Origin: Citrobacter sp. 18056
GTDB taxonomy: Bacteria; Pseudomonadota; Gammaproteobacteria; Enterobacterales; Enterobacteriaceae
DNA length: 64,000 bases
Assembly (NCBI GenBank): GCA_902706235.1
Contig: CACSJR010000002.1
Location: 62,001 to 126,000 of the forward strand
Reading direction: 5' to 3'
The notes beneath the pieces are model-generated. The model worked only from the letters and a program-made list of their open reading frames with translations. It ran no database searches and was not told the origin of the DNA. How positions within the stretch are numbered: the stretch's first letter is position 1; each line of letters opens with the position of its first letter. The position numbers and the translations under genes were made by a program. Positions 16,811 to 25,545 of the stretch are shown piece by piece.

Positions 16811-18205
16811 TTAGTTCGGTAATTCTTTGCTGACCGGAGCCTGCTCAAAGTCTTGCTGAGTGCGGCGCGCGCCCTGCGCGATATCCGCCATGATTTTGCG
16901 TAAATACGGGGTTTTCAGCGTGTAATAACGCCTGGCGATAACGGCGCTCAGCAGATAGCAGGCCGCCGGAACGAGGGTAAACAGCGCAATAATGATGCTG
17001 ATGGTGTCGCTGTTTTGGGTTTTGGCCGTGGCGTCATAGCCGCCCGCCGCCAGCATCCAGCCAATCATCGCGCCGCCCAGCGCCAGGCCGAGTTTCAGAA
17101 CAAACAATGTGCCTGCGAAGCTGATGCCAGTCAGGCGTTTGCCGTTGCACCATTCGCCATAGTCGACGGTGTCGGACATCATGACCCACTGGATTGGCGT
17201 CACCAGCTGGTGGAGCACGCCAATCACGAAGATGAAGCCAAACATCACGAAATTGGCCTGAATGGGCACGAAGAACATCGCCACGCTTAATACCGTCAGC
17301 GCCGCGTTGGTCCACCAGAACACGCTGACCTTACATTTCCAGTCGGTAAGTGGTTTCGCCAGCGCGGAGCCAATCAGGTTGCCGACGCAGTAAGTGCACA
17401 GGAAGGCGGTGAACAGCCCGGCGGAGCCCATAATCCAGGTGGCGTAGTACATCATCGCGCCGCCGCGCACGCAGACCGCGAGGATGTTGAGAATGGTCAG
17501 CAGGCCGACGATGCGCCATTGGTCGTTTTGCCAGATATCTCGCAGATCTTCACGCATCGACGAGGTACTCGGCGGCACCTGGATGCGCTCTTTGGTATTG
17601 AAGAAACAGAAAGCCAGCATCAGGAAGGCCACCACCGACAGTACCGCAATGCCACCCTGGAAGCCGAATGCTTTGTCGTCGCCGCCAATCAGGTTCACCA
17701 GCGGCATCATCAGCACCGTGGAGAGCATGCCGCCTGCTGTCGCCAGTACGAAGCGCCAGGACTGCAGGGAGATACGCTGCGTTGGGTCGTCGGTTATCAC
17801 CCCGCCCAGCGCGCAGTAAGGGATGTTGACCACGGTATACAGCAGGGTGAGCAGGGTGTAGGTGACGGCGGCGTAAATCAGTTTGCCGCTGTGGGAGAGG
17901 TCTGGCGAGCTATAGGCCAGCACGCACACGAGACCAAAGGGAATAGCACCAAACAGGATCCACGGCCGGAATTTGCCCCAGCGGCTGCGGGTACGGTCCG
18001 CGAGCAGGCCCATGCAAGGGTCGGAAATTGCATCAAGCGCGCGGGCGAGCAAAAACATGGTGCCGACAAAACCGGCGGGAATACCAAAAATATCGGTATA
18101 AAAAAACATCATGTACAACATGACGTTATCAAAAATGATATGGCTGGCGGCATCTCCCATGCCGTAGCCAATCTTCTCCTTCACGGACAACACTTCATGA
18201 CTCAT
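16811..18205 (-). CDS. yicJ: GPH-family alpha-xyloside symporter YicJ
   Basis: This is a 464-residue cation:glycoside symporter of the GPH family (MelB-like) with 12 predicted helices. The N-terminal KIGYGMGDAASHIIFDN and LADRTRSRWGKFRPWI stretches are family signatures. It is the first gene of the yicJI operon and presumably imports the xyloside that YicI cleaves. A perfect 12-bp palindrome lies about 33 bp upstream of its start. Confidence 0.94.
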   Translation of the reverse strand: MSHEVLSVKEKIGYGMGDAASHIIFDNVMLYMMFFYTDIFGIPAGFVGTMFLLARALDAISDPCMGLLADRTRSRWGKFRPWILFGAIPFGLVCVLAYSSPDLSHSGKLIYAAVTYTLLTLLYTVVNIPYCALGGVITDDPTQRISLQSWRFVLATAGGMLSTVLMMPLVNLIGGDDKAFGFQGGIAVLSVVAFLMLAFCFFNTKERIQVPPSTSSMREDLRDIWQNDQWRIVGLLTILNILAVCVRGGAMMYYATWIMGSAGLFTAFLCTYCVGNLIGSALAKPLTDWKCKVSVFWWTNAALTVLSVAMFFVPIQANFVMFGFIFVIGVLHQLVTPIQWVMMSDTVDYGEWCNGKRLTGISFAGTLFVLKLGLALGGAMIGWMLAAGGYDATAKTQNSDTISIIIALFTLVPAACYLLSAVIARRYYTLKTPYLRKIMADIAQGARRTQQDFEQAPVSKELPN

Positions 18206-18237
18206 TTTTTATCCTTCAATAGCGTCATTGAACATCA

Positions 18238-18249
18238 GTAACCGGTTAC
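18238..18249. promoter_or_regulatory. Palindromic operator candidate upstream of yicJI
   Basis: GTAACCGGTTAC is a perfect 12-bp palindrome with a central CG, the general form of LacI-family operators. It lies 33 bp before the yicJ start. No LacI-family gene is in the window. Confidence 0.5.
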
Positions 18250-18495
18250 ATGGTTGTAATTCATCGTCGGCACCGATGGAATTCCGATATCTCGTTAGCG
18301 GATTATGTTTCTTGTTTTCTGTGATCGGGGTTGGGAAGATTAATGTTTAAAGATGTAACCAACGGATTTTGTAGGGTTTTATGAAGGTTGTGGTGATTTA
18401 CTGCACAGATGCCAGGAAATAATTAGATCAAAGAGTGGGGTAACTGCCTGAAAGTAGCTATAATGCGCACCGCCTCCATGTAGCAATCGAGGCGC

Positions 18496-18590
18496 GGAAG
18501 GTCGTCGTCTCCGGTGAGGCGGCTGGACTTCAAATCCAGATGGGACCGCCAGCGGCCCCGGGCAGGTTCGACTCCTGTGATCTTCCGCCA
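18496..18590 (+). tRNA. selC: Selenocysteine tRNA SelC, anticodon UCA
   Basis: This is a 95-nt tRNA with the long acceptor and extra arm of tRNA-Sec. The anticodon loop is CTTCAAAT inside GGACTTCAAATCC, and the CCA end is encoded. It matches E. coli selC at nearly every position. It delivers selenocysteine at UGA codons in formate dehydrogenases. The last 20 bases form the attachment site of the satellite that follows. The gene is regenerated intact by the integrated copy. Confidence 0.98.
18571..18590 (+). repeat. attL: left attachment repeat in selC
   Basis: ACTCCTGTGATCTTCCGCCA, the 3' end of selC, is repeated exactly at 28177-28196. The pair marks the ends of the integrated satellite. 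Confidence 0.93.
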
Positions 18591-18702
18591 ATTATCATCT
18601 CACCACGTCCGAAAATGTCCTTTAAAACCAACATTTACAGCAAGTTATCTAATAGCGCTGTCCGTATCAGTCCGAGCAAATCTCCCTAAATCCACGAAAA
18701 AT

Positions 18703-18721
18703 ATGTATAGTGTTGTGTATA
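18703..18721 (+). promoter_or_regulatory. Integrase arm-type site candidates, left end
   Basis: ATGTATA and GTGTATA lie 12 bp apart, start to start. The same arrangement occurs at the right end (28099-28117). The second copy overlaps a TATAAT -10 box (18718-18723) for int, which would let integrase repress its own promoter. TATACAC, the inverted form, follows at 18732. Confidence 0.5.
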
Positions 18722-18752
18722 ATTTTTTTATACACAGATTTCACTTATACAC

Positions 18753-19919
18753 ATGCCACTTACAGACATACAAATCCGACGCGCTAAGGCACAAGACAAG
18801 CCCTACACCCTCAACGATGGGCAAGGCTTATCCTTGCTCATTAATCCCGACGGGAGCAAAGGATGGAGGTTCCGCTACCGGTTTGCGGGTAAAGCCCGGT
18901 TAATGTCATTTGGTTCCTACAGTCTCGTCTCGCTTGCAGAGGCTCGCGACAAACGCGATACAGCGCGCAAGCAGGTAGTTAATGGCATCGATCCAGTGGA
19001 AGAACGCAAAGCTCAAAAGCTAGCGCAGCAACTCTCCACAGAGAACTCATTCGAAGCCATATGTCGAGAATGGCACACCAACAAAGCTGACCGTTGGACA
19101 GTGGCTTACCGCGACGAAATCATTAAGACCTTCGAGCAAGATGTTTTCCCGTTCATTGGCAAACGTCCTATCAGTGAGATCAAACCTCTGGAACTGCTTG
19201 AGGTGCTACGGAGGATAGAGAAGCGTGGAGCGCTAGAAAAAACACGTAAGGTGCGTCAGAGGTGCGGTGAGGTTTATCGCTACGCAATCATAACTGGCCG
19301 CGCTGAATACAACCCAGCGCCTGATTTAGCCATAGCTCTGGCTGTTCCTAAACAAAAGCACCATCCATTTTTATCCGCTGAAGAGTTGCCTCATTTTATT
19401 CGGGATCTTGAAGCATATACCGGCAGTATCATCACTAAAAATGCGACCAAGATTGTCATGTTAACTGGTGTAAGAACGCAGGAAATGCGCTTTGCTACAT
19501 GGGAAGAAGTCGACCTTGAAAAGGGGATATGGGAAATACCCGCAGAACGGATGAAAATGCGTAGGCCTCACATTGTCCCTTTATCTACTCAAGTGATTGA
19601 CCTCTTTAAGCAGCTCAAGCCTATCACTGACCATTATCCATACATTTTTATTGGTAGGAATAATCGTAGCAAACCAATATCAAAAGAAAGCGTGTCACAA
19701 GTGATTGAACTTCTTGGCTACAAAGGACGTGCTACAGGCCATGGATTTAGACATACTATGTCTACGATATTGCATGAGCATGGTTTTGATAGTGCTTTAA
19801 TTGAGATGCAGTTAGCTCATGTTGATAAAAATAGTATACGTGGAACTTACAATCATGCTTTATACATTGAGAGAAGGAGAGAAATGCTTCAGTGGTATGC
19901 AAGTAACTTAGGCCTCTGA
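18753..19919 (+). CDS. int: Tyrosine integrase of the satellite
   Basis: This is a 388-residue P4-type tyrosine recombinase that inserts and excises the element at selC. The N-terminal arm-binding domain (about 1-90, LTDIQIRRAKAQDKPYTLND) is typical of this group. A central core-binding domain follows. The catalytic domain has Arg241 (TGVRTQE), His330 and Arg333 (GHGFRH), His356 and a Tyr near 366-371 (TYNHALYIERR). All catalytic positions are present, so it should be active. The gene starts 162 bp from attL and ends in a hairpin shared with the convergent reverse transcriptase gene. Confidence 0.96.
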   Translation: MPLTDIQIRRAKAQDKPYTLNDGQGLSLLINPDGSKGWRFRYRFAGKARLMSFGSYSLVSLAEARDKRDTARKQVVNGIDPVEERKAQKLAQQLSTENSFEAICREWHTNKADRWTVAYRDEIIKTFEQDVFPFIGKRPISEIKPLELLEVLRRIEKRGALEKTRKVRQRCGEVYRYAIITGRAEYNPAPDLAIALAVPKQKHHPFLSAEELPHFIRDLEAYTGSIITKNATKIVMLTGVRTQEMRFATWEEVDLEKGIWEIPAERMKMRRPHIVPLSTQVIDLFKQLKPITDHYPYIFIGRNNRSKPISKESVSQVIELLGYKGRATGHGFRHTMSTILHEHGFDSALIEMQLAHVDKNSIRGTYNHALYIERRREMLQWYASNLGL

Positions 19920-19935
19920 AAATGAGGCCTAAAAG
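19906..19935. terminator. Two-way terminator between int and the reverse transcriptase gene
   Basis: TTAGGCCTC pairs with GAGGCCTAA around a seven-base loop. The flanking AAC and GTT extend the stem. It covers the int stop and ends at the stop of the opposing gene. Confidence 0.75.
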
Positions 19936-21564
<1,629 letters not shown>

Positions 21565-21595
21565 TTAGTTAAAGAATGATAAATCTCAATGGCTA

Positions 21596-21715
21596 TTAAA
21601 TCATCATTTTTAACGAAGCCCAATAAATAAAAATCATACACGCCTCACATATCCCACCTTTACCCATTTGCTGGTTTATGGGTTTGATGTTGCACGGTTT
21701 CACCGAAGGACTCAT
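21596..21715 (-). CDS. Possible 39-residue peptide upstream of the reverse transcriptase
   Basis: A short frame runs in the same direction as the reverse transcriptase gene and ends 44 bp before it. The peptide begins MSPSVKPCNIKPINQQMGKG and has a CEAC motif and a hydrophobic stretch (MIFIYWA). No Shine-Dalgarno is evident, and it overlaps the hairpins described for this spacer, so it may be chance. I do not recognise a family. Confidence 0.25.
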   Translation of the reverse strand: MSPSVKPCNIKPINQQMGKGGICEACMIFIYWASLKMMI

Positions 21716-21823
21716 ATTTGTTGTTCAGTATCGAGTAACTTTGCTCCGTTGCTAAGTGGTTTTATCGGAATCCGAGAAAGCCCTACATCTGTAATGACCT
21801 ACTCCCGTTGATGGGTGCGAGTA
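21662..21823 (-). other. Hairpin-rich spacer upstream of the reverse transcriptase, candidate non-coding RNA
   Basis: Three inverted repeats lie within 162 bp: ACCCAT/ATGGGT around ten bases (21662-21683), TCGG/CCGA around three bases (about 21764-21774), and TACTC/GAGTA enclosing CCC/GGG (21800-21823). A small CGGT/ACCG stem lies at about 21695. The spacer between the reverse transcriptase start and cos is about 310 bp in an otherwise compact element. Several defence reverse transcriptases use an RNA encoded just upstream as template or partner. That this is such an RNA is an inference. No promoter could be fixed. Confidence 0.4.
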
Positions 21824-21864
21824 TCAAAAAGTGCTGGAAGTATATCAATACACTTTTGCGCGCA

Positions 21865-21883
21865 ATGCTCTCCCCGCCACGCC
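21865..21883 (-). other. cos packaging site of P2/P4 type
   Basis: On the minus strand this 19-mer is GGCGTGGCGGGGAGAGCAT. It agrees at 16 of 19 positions with the P2/P4 cohesive end as I recall it (GGCGAGGCGGGGAAAGCAC). The flanking GCGCGCA also matches. It lies between the cargo and psu, as in P4-like satellites. It would let a P2-like helper terminase package the satellite. Confidence 0.75.
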
Positions 21884-21987
21884 TGCCCGCTTAAAGGACC
21901 GCTTTTAATGCAGGTGCAAAGGTGGCCTCAGGCCGCGCCGCAACTGGCGCTGGCAGGGAGTGCAGGGTCGGGAAAACGCATGCAAAA

Positions 21988-22010
21988 CCATGCACCTTAT
22001 GGATGCATGG
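21988..22010 (-). terminator. Hairpin after psu
   Basis: CCATGCA and TGCATGG form a 7-bp stem around nine bases, followed by TTTTGC on the minus strand. It lies 47 bp past the psu stop and may end the late transcript. Confidence 0.55.
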
Positions 22011-22056
22011 CTTAATTCGGGGAAAATGACGGGATTTACAGGGATTTTTTAACGGG

Positions 22057-22623
22057 CTACTGCGCGGCCAGTCCGGCGCGTCGACGGGTGTAAATCATGC
22101 TCTGTGCAGGGGTGAATTTTTCACGATTATCATCCCGCGAAGGTGCGTCAGGCCTGTATCCGATGGCCGTTAAAATGTCGTTGTCCTGTACGGAATAATT
22201 AATTTCATTTCCTGCGGTCAGCCAGACCGATAGAGCTTCACGCAGGTATGCTACTGAACGGTCAAGCGCACGGTTTTTTATCATCGTGGGCTGGTTCTTA
22301 ATCTCCATCAGCTCCGGTGCCAGAGCGGCGACCAGCTCTGCGCCGTTCTGCTGCATAAAATCATGCAGCCGGTTACGGATGCTGATGCGCTGCACCTCCT
22401 CATGCGAGAAGATGTAGCGACCGGCGGCCTGATTAACTTCCCATTTTTTTACGTCAATCAGGTCACGCAGCTTCTGTAATCTGCGGGAGCCTGATGCATT
22501 GTCATCCAGCAATAATTCCTGATATTCCTGCATTGCGGCGGCCAGTTCGGTTTTACGGTTCAGCCACGCGGTTTTGTTCGTCTGACAGGCGTCATAGGCC
22601 TGCTGTAAGGTCAGAGTGGTCAC
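22057..22623 (-). CDS. psu: Polarity suppression / capsid decoration protein Psu
   Basis: This 188-residue protein matches P4 Psu throughout (KKWEVNQAAGRYIFSHEEVQ, REKFTPAQSMIYTRR). Psu binds the Rho hexamer and suppresses Rho-dependent termination, and it also decorates the small capsid. The protein is mostly helical. The start is a GTG at 22623 with a GGAGAGA site upstream; no nearby ATG fits as well. It is the last gene of the delta-sid-psu late cluster, with sid first and psu last in the direction of transcription. Confidence 0.94.
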   Translation of the reverse strand: MTTLTLQQAYDACQTNKTAWLNRKTELAAAMQEYQELLLDDNASGSRRLQKLRDLIDVKKWEVNQAAGRYIFSHEEVQRISIRNRLHDFMQQNGAELVAALAPELMEIKNQPTMIKNRALDRSVAYLREALSVWLTAGNEINYSVQDNDILTAIGYRPDAPSRDDNREKFTPAQSMIYTRRRAGLAAQ

Positions 22624-22639
22624 GGGTTGTCTCTCCTGA

Positions 22640-22885
22640 TTAGTGGCGGAAAGGCGAGCTGTAGCAGCCTTTTACCCGGCGGGGTGCTACGGGGGCTGTC
22701 GGCACCGGCGCGGGTTTCTCATCGGCGACCGGGGAGCGGATCACCTCAAAGATGGACTCATGCGTTTTGAATGTCGCCGAGCAATGCACATTCTGGCACT
22801 GCAGGTAACTCTCTTTGACGCTGTCAGACATATAGCGGCTGGTGCGAACATGGGCCGCCGTGCGGCAGAAAGGACAGCGCATCAT
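22640..22885 (-). CDS. delta: Ogr/Delta-family late transcription activator, single domain
   Basis: This 81-residue zinc-finger activator has the pattern C4-P-F-C7 ... C-x4-C (CPFCRTAAHVRTSRYMSDSV, then CQNVHCSATF), as in P2 Ogr. It switches on satellite and helper late promoters through RNA polymerase alpha. P4 Delta is a tandem double-domain protein; here only one domain is present, as in phiR73. Its start overlaps the sid stop by four bases. A TGT-N12-ACA box upstream of sid is its expected target. Confidence 0.92.
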   Translation of the reverse strand: MMRCPFCRTAAHVRTSRYMSDSVKESYLQCQNVHCSATFKTHESIFEVIRSPVADEKPAPVPTAPVAPRRVKGCYSSPFRH

Positions 22886-23619
22886 GACAGTAACCCCCGT
22901 GCTTTCAGGTCGGCTTCACGTTCCCGCATTTTTTCCTGCCAGACTTTTCGCTGACCGGGCGTGGCCGCAACGTCATGCTCCATATGTGGCAGCGTGGAGG
23001 CTGAGAGCCCTGTTTTAAACAGTACCGGTTCATCGGTCAGACGGATATTGCAGCCCTTCACGGCCTGTTCAAGCCAGGCTTTCACCTGCTGCATGACGGC
23101 CTGCTCCGGTTTGACATAGCCCTGATGACCTGTGGTATTGGCAAGCGGGTTATTCAGTACCAGTATGTTGAGTTTCATTGCCCTGACCAGCGCGCTACAG
23201 GTATCACGCAGGGCAGCATCAAGTTCATGCTCTGCGTACTGGCTGAGAACGCTGTGATGTGCCTGACGATATGCTCTGGCCGTGCGGTCACAGGCTCCCT
23301 TAAGGCTGTCCAGCTCAAAAGACAGAACCTCAGCCATATTGTCACATTCCTGCGCCAGTTCCCGCCGTGCCACGCGCGCCAGATGGCGTTGTTTCAGCTC
23401 GTCGGTAATGACAGCACCACCGGCACGAAAGGCGGCGCGCCATGCGCCGGAATCATTGCCGTTTTCCTGATCCAGTTCATTTTTTTGCGTTTGCACCTGG
23501 CTGATGGCCGTCGTGGTTTCATCCATGCGACTGGCACTGGCAAGATGCGCCGACCGGGCAGTCTCAAGACGTTCTATTGCGGGTTTAAGGTAGTCGGGAA
23601 TAACAGCGGTATGAGTCAT
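22882..23619 (-). CDS. sid: Capsid size determination protein Sid
   Basis: This protein directs helper capsid protein into the small T=4 shell that fits the satellite genome. It matches P4 Sid along the whole length (IPDYLKPAIERLE at the start, NPLANTTGHQGYV in the middle, KARGLLS at the end). It is 245 residues and rich in helices, as expected for an external scaffold. The frame is open 22 codons further upstream. The ATG at 23619 has a GAGGAGA site and fits the P4 start, so it was chosen. It is the first gene of the late operon. Confidence 0.94.
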   Translation of the reverse strand: MTHTAVIPDYLKPAIERLETARSAHLASASRMDETTTAISQVQTQKNELDQENGNDSGAWRAAFRAGGAVITDELKQRHLARVARRELAQECDNMAEVLSFELDSLKGACDRTARAYRQAHHSVLSQYAEHELDAALRDTCSALVRAMKLNILVLNNPLANTTGHQGYVKPEQAVMQQVKAWLEQAVKGCNIRLTDEPVLFKTGLSASTLPHMEHDVAATPGQRKVWQEKMREREADLKARGLLS

Positions 23620-23691
23620 GTCGGGTCTCCTCTTCGTTTCAATCTGAGGAGATTCTGCCGCGCCGGACACAACAACACGATTCATTGCCGT

Positions 23692-23709
23692 TGTGGCAAA
23701 AATGGCACA
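23692..23709 (-). promoter_or_regulatory. Ogr/Delta activator box of the sid promoter
   Basis: TGT and ACA are separated by exactly 12 bases (TGTGGCAAAAATGGCACA), the known dyad for Ogr/Delta. Its centre lies about 80 bp before the sid start, so the -55 placement relative to the transcription start fits. Confidence 0.75.
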
Positions 23710-23785
23710 AACAGACCTTAAAACCCGGCTGGCCAGAGAAAGGTCTCAGGAAAACCTTACTCACCGTTTGTTTTTTTACTTATAA

Positions 23786-23892
23786 CTATTCACTACTGTT
23801 CACTGAAAAGAAAAAGACAAGTAATACAGTAAGATAAAGGGTGAACAGTTGAGGGTGTAAGTGTTCACCGAGTGTTCACCACTGTTCACCCT
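23786..23892. other. Replication iterons, crr-like cluster
   Basis: At least six copies of GTTCAC or its complement GTGAAC occur here, several as the fuller GGTGAACAG that P4 alpha binds. They occur in both orientations, including three closely spaced GTTCACC copies at 23863-23890. A second cluster lies 4.1 kb away beyond alpha. In P4, crr and ori are similarly separated, so this one is assigned to crr by position. Confidence 0.7.
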
Positions 23893-23994
23893 GAGCATTT
23901 ATCGACTGATGGTTGGTCTTTAATTTATTAGACTTATTTTGAATATATAAACAATTTGATATTTCATTTGTGACTTATCGACTTTGCCAACATT

Positions 23995-24039
23995 GGCCAA
24001 TAAAGGTCAATAATGGCCAATATAGGCCAGCAGCGGCCA
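23995..24039 (+). repeat. Five 10-bp phased GGCCA repeats upstream of vis
   Basis: GGCCA (once GGTCA) recurs at 23995, 24005, 24015, 24025 and 24035, exactly one helical turn apart. A TATAAA box follows at 24043-24048. The array lies on one face of the DNA just upstream of a promoter, as expected for a regulator binding site, perhaps Vis itself. Confidence 0.6.
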
Positions 24040-24121
24040 CGGTATAAAATTCATACAGATGTGTGGTCTGCTGACATGAAATGACTTGTTGCCCTGAGGG
24101 AAAATATTCACAAAATAGAGA

Positions 24122-24175
24122 GCTACCCGAAGCCGGACGGACACGACCGGCACTGTATGGACTTTGTGAGGTAGC
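24122..24175 (+). promoter_or_regulatory. Leader hairpin covering the vis ribosome-binding site
   Basis: GCTACC (24122-24127) pairs with GGTAGC (24170-24175), whose GAGGT is the Shine-Dalgarno of vis. An inner GCCGG/CCGGC stem (24132-24136 with 24147-24151) stabilises the fold. It may limit vis translation. Confidence 0.45.
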
Positions 24176-24178
24176 CCG

Positions 24179-24445
24179 ATGCACACTCCTTTTTCTTCCC
24201 CGTCTTCTGCTCCTGCCGCGCCTCTGATGCCGGTCTCTGACGCTGTTCATGAGCGTTTTATTCGTCTGCCCGAAGTGATGCATTTATGCGGCCTGTCTCG
24301 TTCGACTGTTTATGACCTCATCAGTCGGGAGTCATTCCCTAAACAAATCTCTCTCGGCGGTAAAAATGTGGCGTGGGCGCAGTCTGAAATCACGACATGG
24401 ATGGCGGATCGCATTGCTGAACGCAACCGGAGTTACGATGCATGA
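24179..24445 (+). CDS. vis: AlpA-family excisionase/regulator Vis
   Basis: This is an 88-residue DNA-binding protein of the AlpA/Vis type, the same length as P4 Vis. The MerR-like helix-turn-helix is [20 protein letters not shown], followed by [24 protein letters not shown]. In P4, Vis is needed for excision and represses the promoter in front of it. The N-terminus is Ser/Pro-rich and probably disordered. Phased GGCCA repeats and a structured leader lie upstream. Confidence 0.9.
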   Translation: MHTPFSSPSSAPAAPLMPVSDAVHERFIRLPEVMHLCGLSRSTVYDLISRESFPKQISLGGKNVAWAQSEITTWMADRIAERNRSYDA

Positions 24446-24480
24446 TGATGACCGTTCAGCAAACAGCCCCTTTTTCTGGC

Positions 24481-24510
24481 TTGCTTCTTTTCGTCGTTTC
24501 CAGGTATAGT
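24481..24510 (+). promoter_or_regulatory. Early promoter of the immunity region (PLE-like)
   Basis: TTGCTT and TATAGT are separated by 18 bp, just upstream of the immunity RNA region. The position corresponds to the constitutive PLE promoter of P4. Confidence 0.55.
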
Positions 24511-24516
24511 TTTCCT

Positions 24517-24795
24517 GCTGTCGCAAAATCGGCAGCCGGGCGTGAGAACCCGAGTTACTTCAAGGCGACACCGGACGCGCCATGCGTCTTTTTTTGTGTC
24601 TATGCCTATGTGCACCTGTTGTTTACGCATCGGTTCTTTAGCCGTTGCTGTATCTGCGTAATGGTGGCTCAGGCGGGGCAGCCTTCGGGCTGGCCGGTTC
24701 CCTTGAAGGCCGGTTTCTCACCCCCGTCTGGGCTACCACCCGAGCGTGAGAACTCCGGTGGTGGCGATAACCGCTACTTCAAGGAGGTTGCCCTT
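24517..24795 (+). ncRNA. cI: P4-type immunity leader (cI RNA region)
   Basis: This is the transcribed leader between the early promoter and the kil-like gene. In P4 it yields a short RNA that pairs with target sequences in the same leader and causes premature termination. Two related segments are visible: GCGTGAGAACCCG...TACTTCAAGG (from 24540) and GCGTGAGAACTCC...CTACTTCAAGG (from 24744). This duplication fits an RNA and its targets. The strand is also open as a long frame in phase with kil, but its codons look non-coding here. Exact RNA ends are unknown. Confidence 0.55.
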
Positions 24796-24990
24796 ATGGC
24801 TACGACCCTCACTCCGTCACACCCGCAGTTTGTCTTTGTGTTTGCCGCTATTCGCCGAGCAGACCGTAAACCCCGTATCTGTATGCTTCGCACCGTTGCC
24901 GGTGATGAACACGCCGCACGCCTTTCCCTCGTTCGCGATTACGTCCTCTCGTTCGCTGGCCGTCTGCCGGTTGCGGAGGTGTGCGCATGA
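24796..24990 (+). CDS. Kil/Icd-like cell-division inhibitor
   Basis: This 64-residue protein corresponds to the host cell division inhibitor (Icd/Kil-like) proteins of P4-type elements. It has a core [20 protein letters not shown]. The frame is open back to 24442, and longer versions are often annotated, but the ATG at 24796 has a strong AAGGAGG site and begins right after the immunity leader. It is early-expressed and kept off by immunity. The next gene starts in its stop codon (ATGA). Confidence 0.75.
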   Translation: MATTLTPSHPQFVFVFAAIRRADRKPRICMLRTVAGDEHAARLSLVRDYVLSFAGRLPVAEVCA

Positions 24991-25214
24991 GACACACCAC
25001 CATTACCGCCCGTGACCTCGAATGTCTTGAACATATGCGCAATGTCGGCCAGCTCGTCAGCGACCTGATGCAGGTGCAGGACTGCGCCACTGTTCGCCGT
25101 GACCCTGCGCAGCAGTTACAGCTCACCTCTGTGATTTATCTCATGACCGCCCAGCTCGACGACGTGGTCGAGCGCTGCAATCAGCACTGGCTGACCGGGG
25201 AGGGCAATATATGA
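24987..25214 (+). CDS. Small conserved satellite protein, function unknown
   Basis: This 75-residue protein sits between the kil-like gene and cnr, where P4 has epsilon and a small ORF. It starts with [21 protein letters not shown] and looks helical and acidic. The ATG at 24987 overlaps the kil stop, and its end overlaps the cnr start by four bases, so all four early genes are translationally coupled. I do not recognise it as the helper-derepression protein epsilon, but cannot exclude that. Confidence 0.7.
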   Translation: MRHTTITARDLECLEHMRNVGQLVSDLMQVQDCATVRRDPAQQLQLTSVIYLMTAQLDDVVERCNQHWLTGEGNI

Positions 25215-25531
25215 AAAAGTCATTACCGTCCGTATTACGCGCCGCCCTTTATCGCCGCGCCGTGGCCTGTGCATGGCTGACCCTGTGCGAACGTCAGCAC
25301 CGCTACCCGCATCTCCCCCTCGACGCGCTGGAAAACGCCATTGCCGCAGAACTGGAGGGCTTCTACCTGCGCCAGCATGGCGAGGAAAAAGGCCGCCAGA
25401 TTGCCTGTTCGTTGCTGGAAGATTTAATGGAAGCCGGACCACTTAAGGCCGCGCCGTCGCTGTCCTTTCTCGGGCTGGCCGTGATGGATGAACTCTGCGC
25501 CCGTCATATCACCGCACCGGTACTGCACTGA
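25211..25531 (+). CDS. cnr: Copy-number regulator Cnr (DUF5375)
   Basis: This 106-residue protein has the length and position of P4 ORF106/Cnr, directly upstream of alpha. In P4, Cnr modulates how alpha uses the origin and prevents over-replication. The sequence contains [25 protein letters not shown] and a helical C-terminus. There are 14 bp to alpha. Confidence 0.85.
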   Translation: MKKSLPSVLRAALYRRAVACAWLTLCERQHRYPHLPLDALENAIAAELEGFYLRQHGEEKGRQIACSLLEDLMEAGPLKAAPSLSFLGLAVMDELCARHITAPVLH

Positions 25532-25545
25532 GGGAGAAAATAACC

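Noticed and set aside
24015-24120. A second TGT-N12-ACA Delta box before vis
   Set aside because: The nearest candidates have 9 or 11 bases between TGT and ACA, so they do not meet the rule.
24442-24990. One 182-aa protein covering the immunity leader
   Set aside because: The frame is open, but its first 118 codons overlap the duplicated immunity RNA segments. A strong AAGGAGG site marks an internal ATG at 24796, so the shorter gene was kept.
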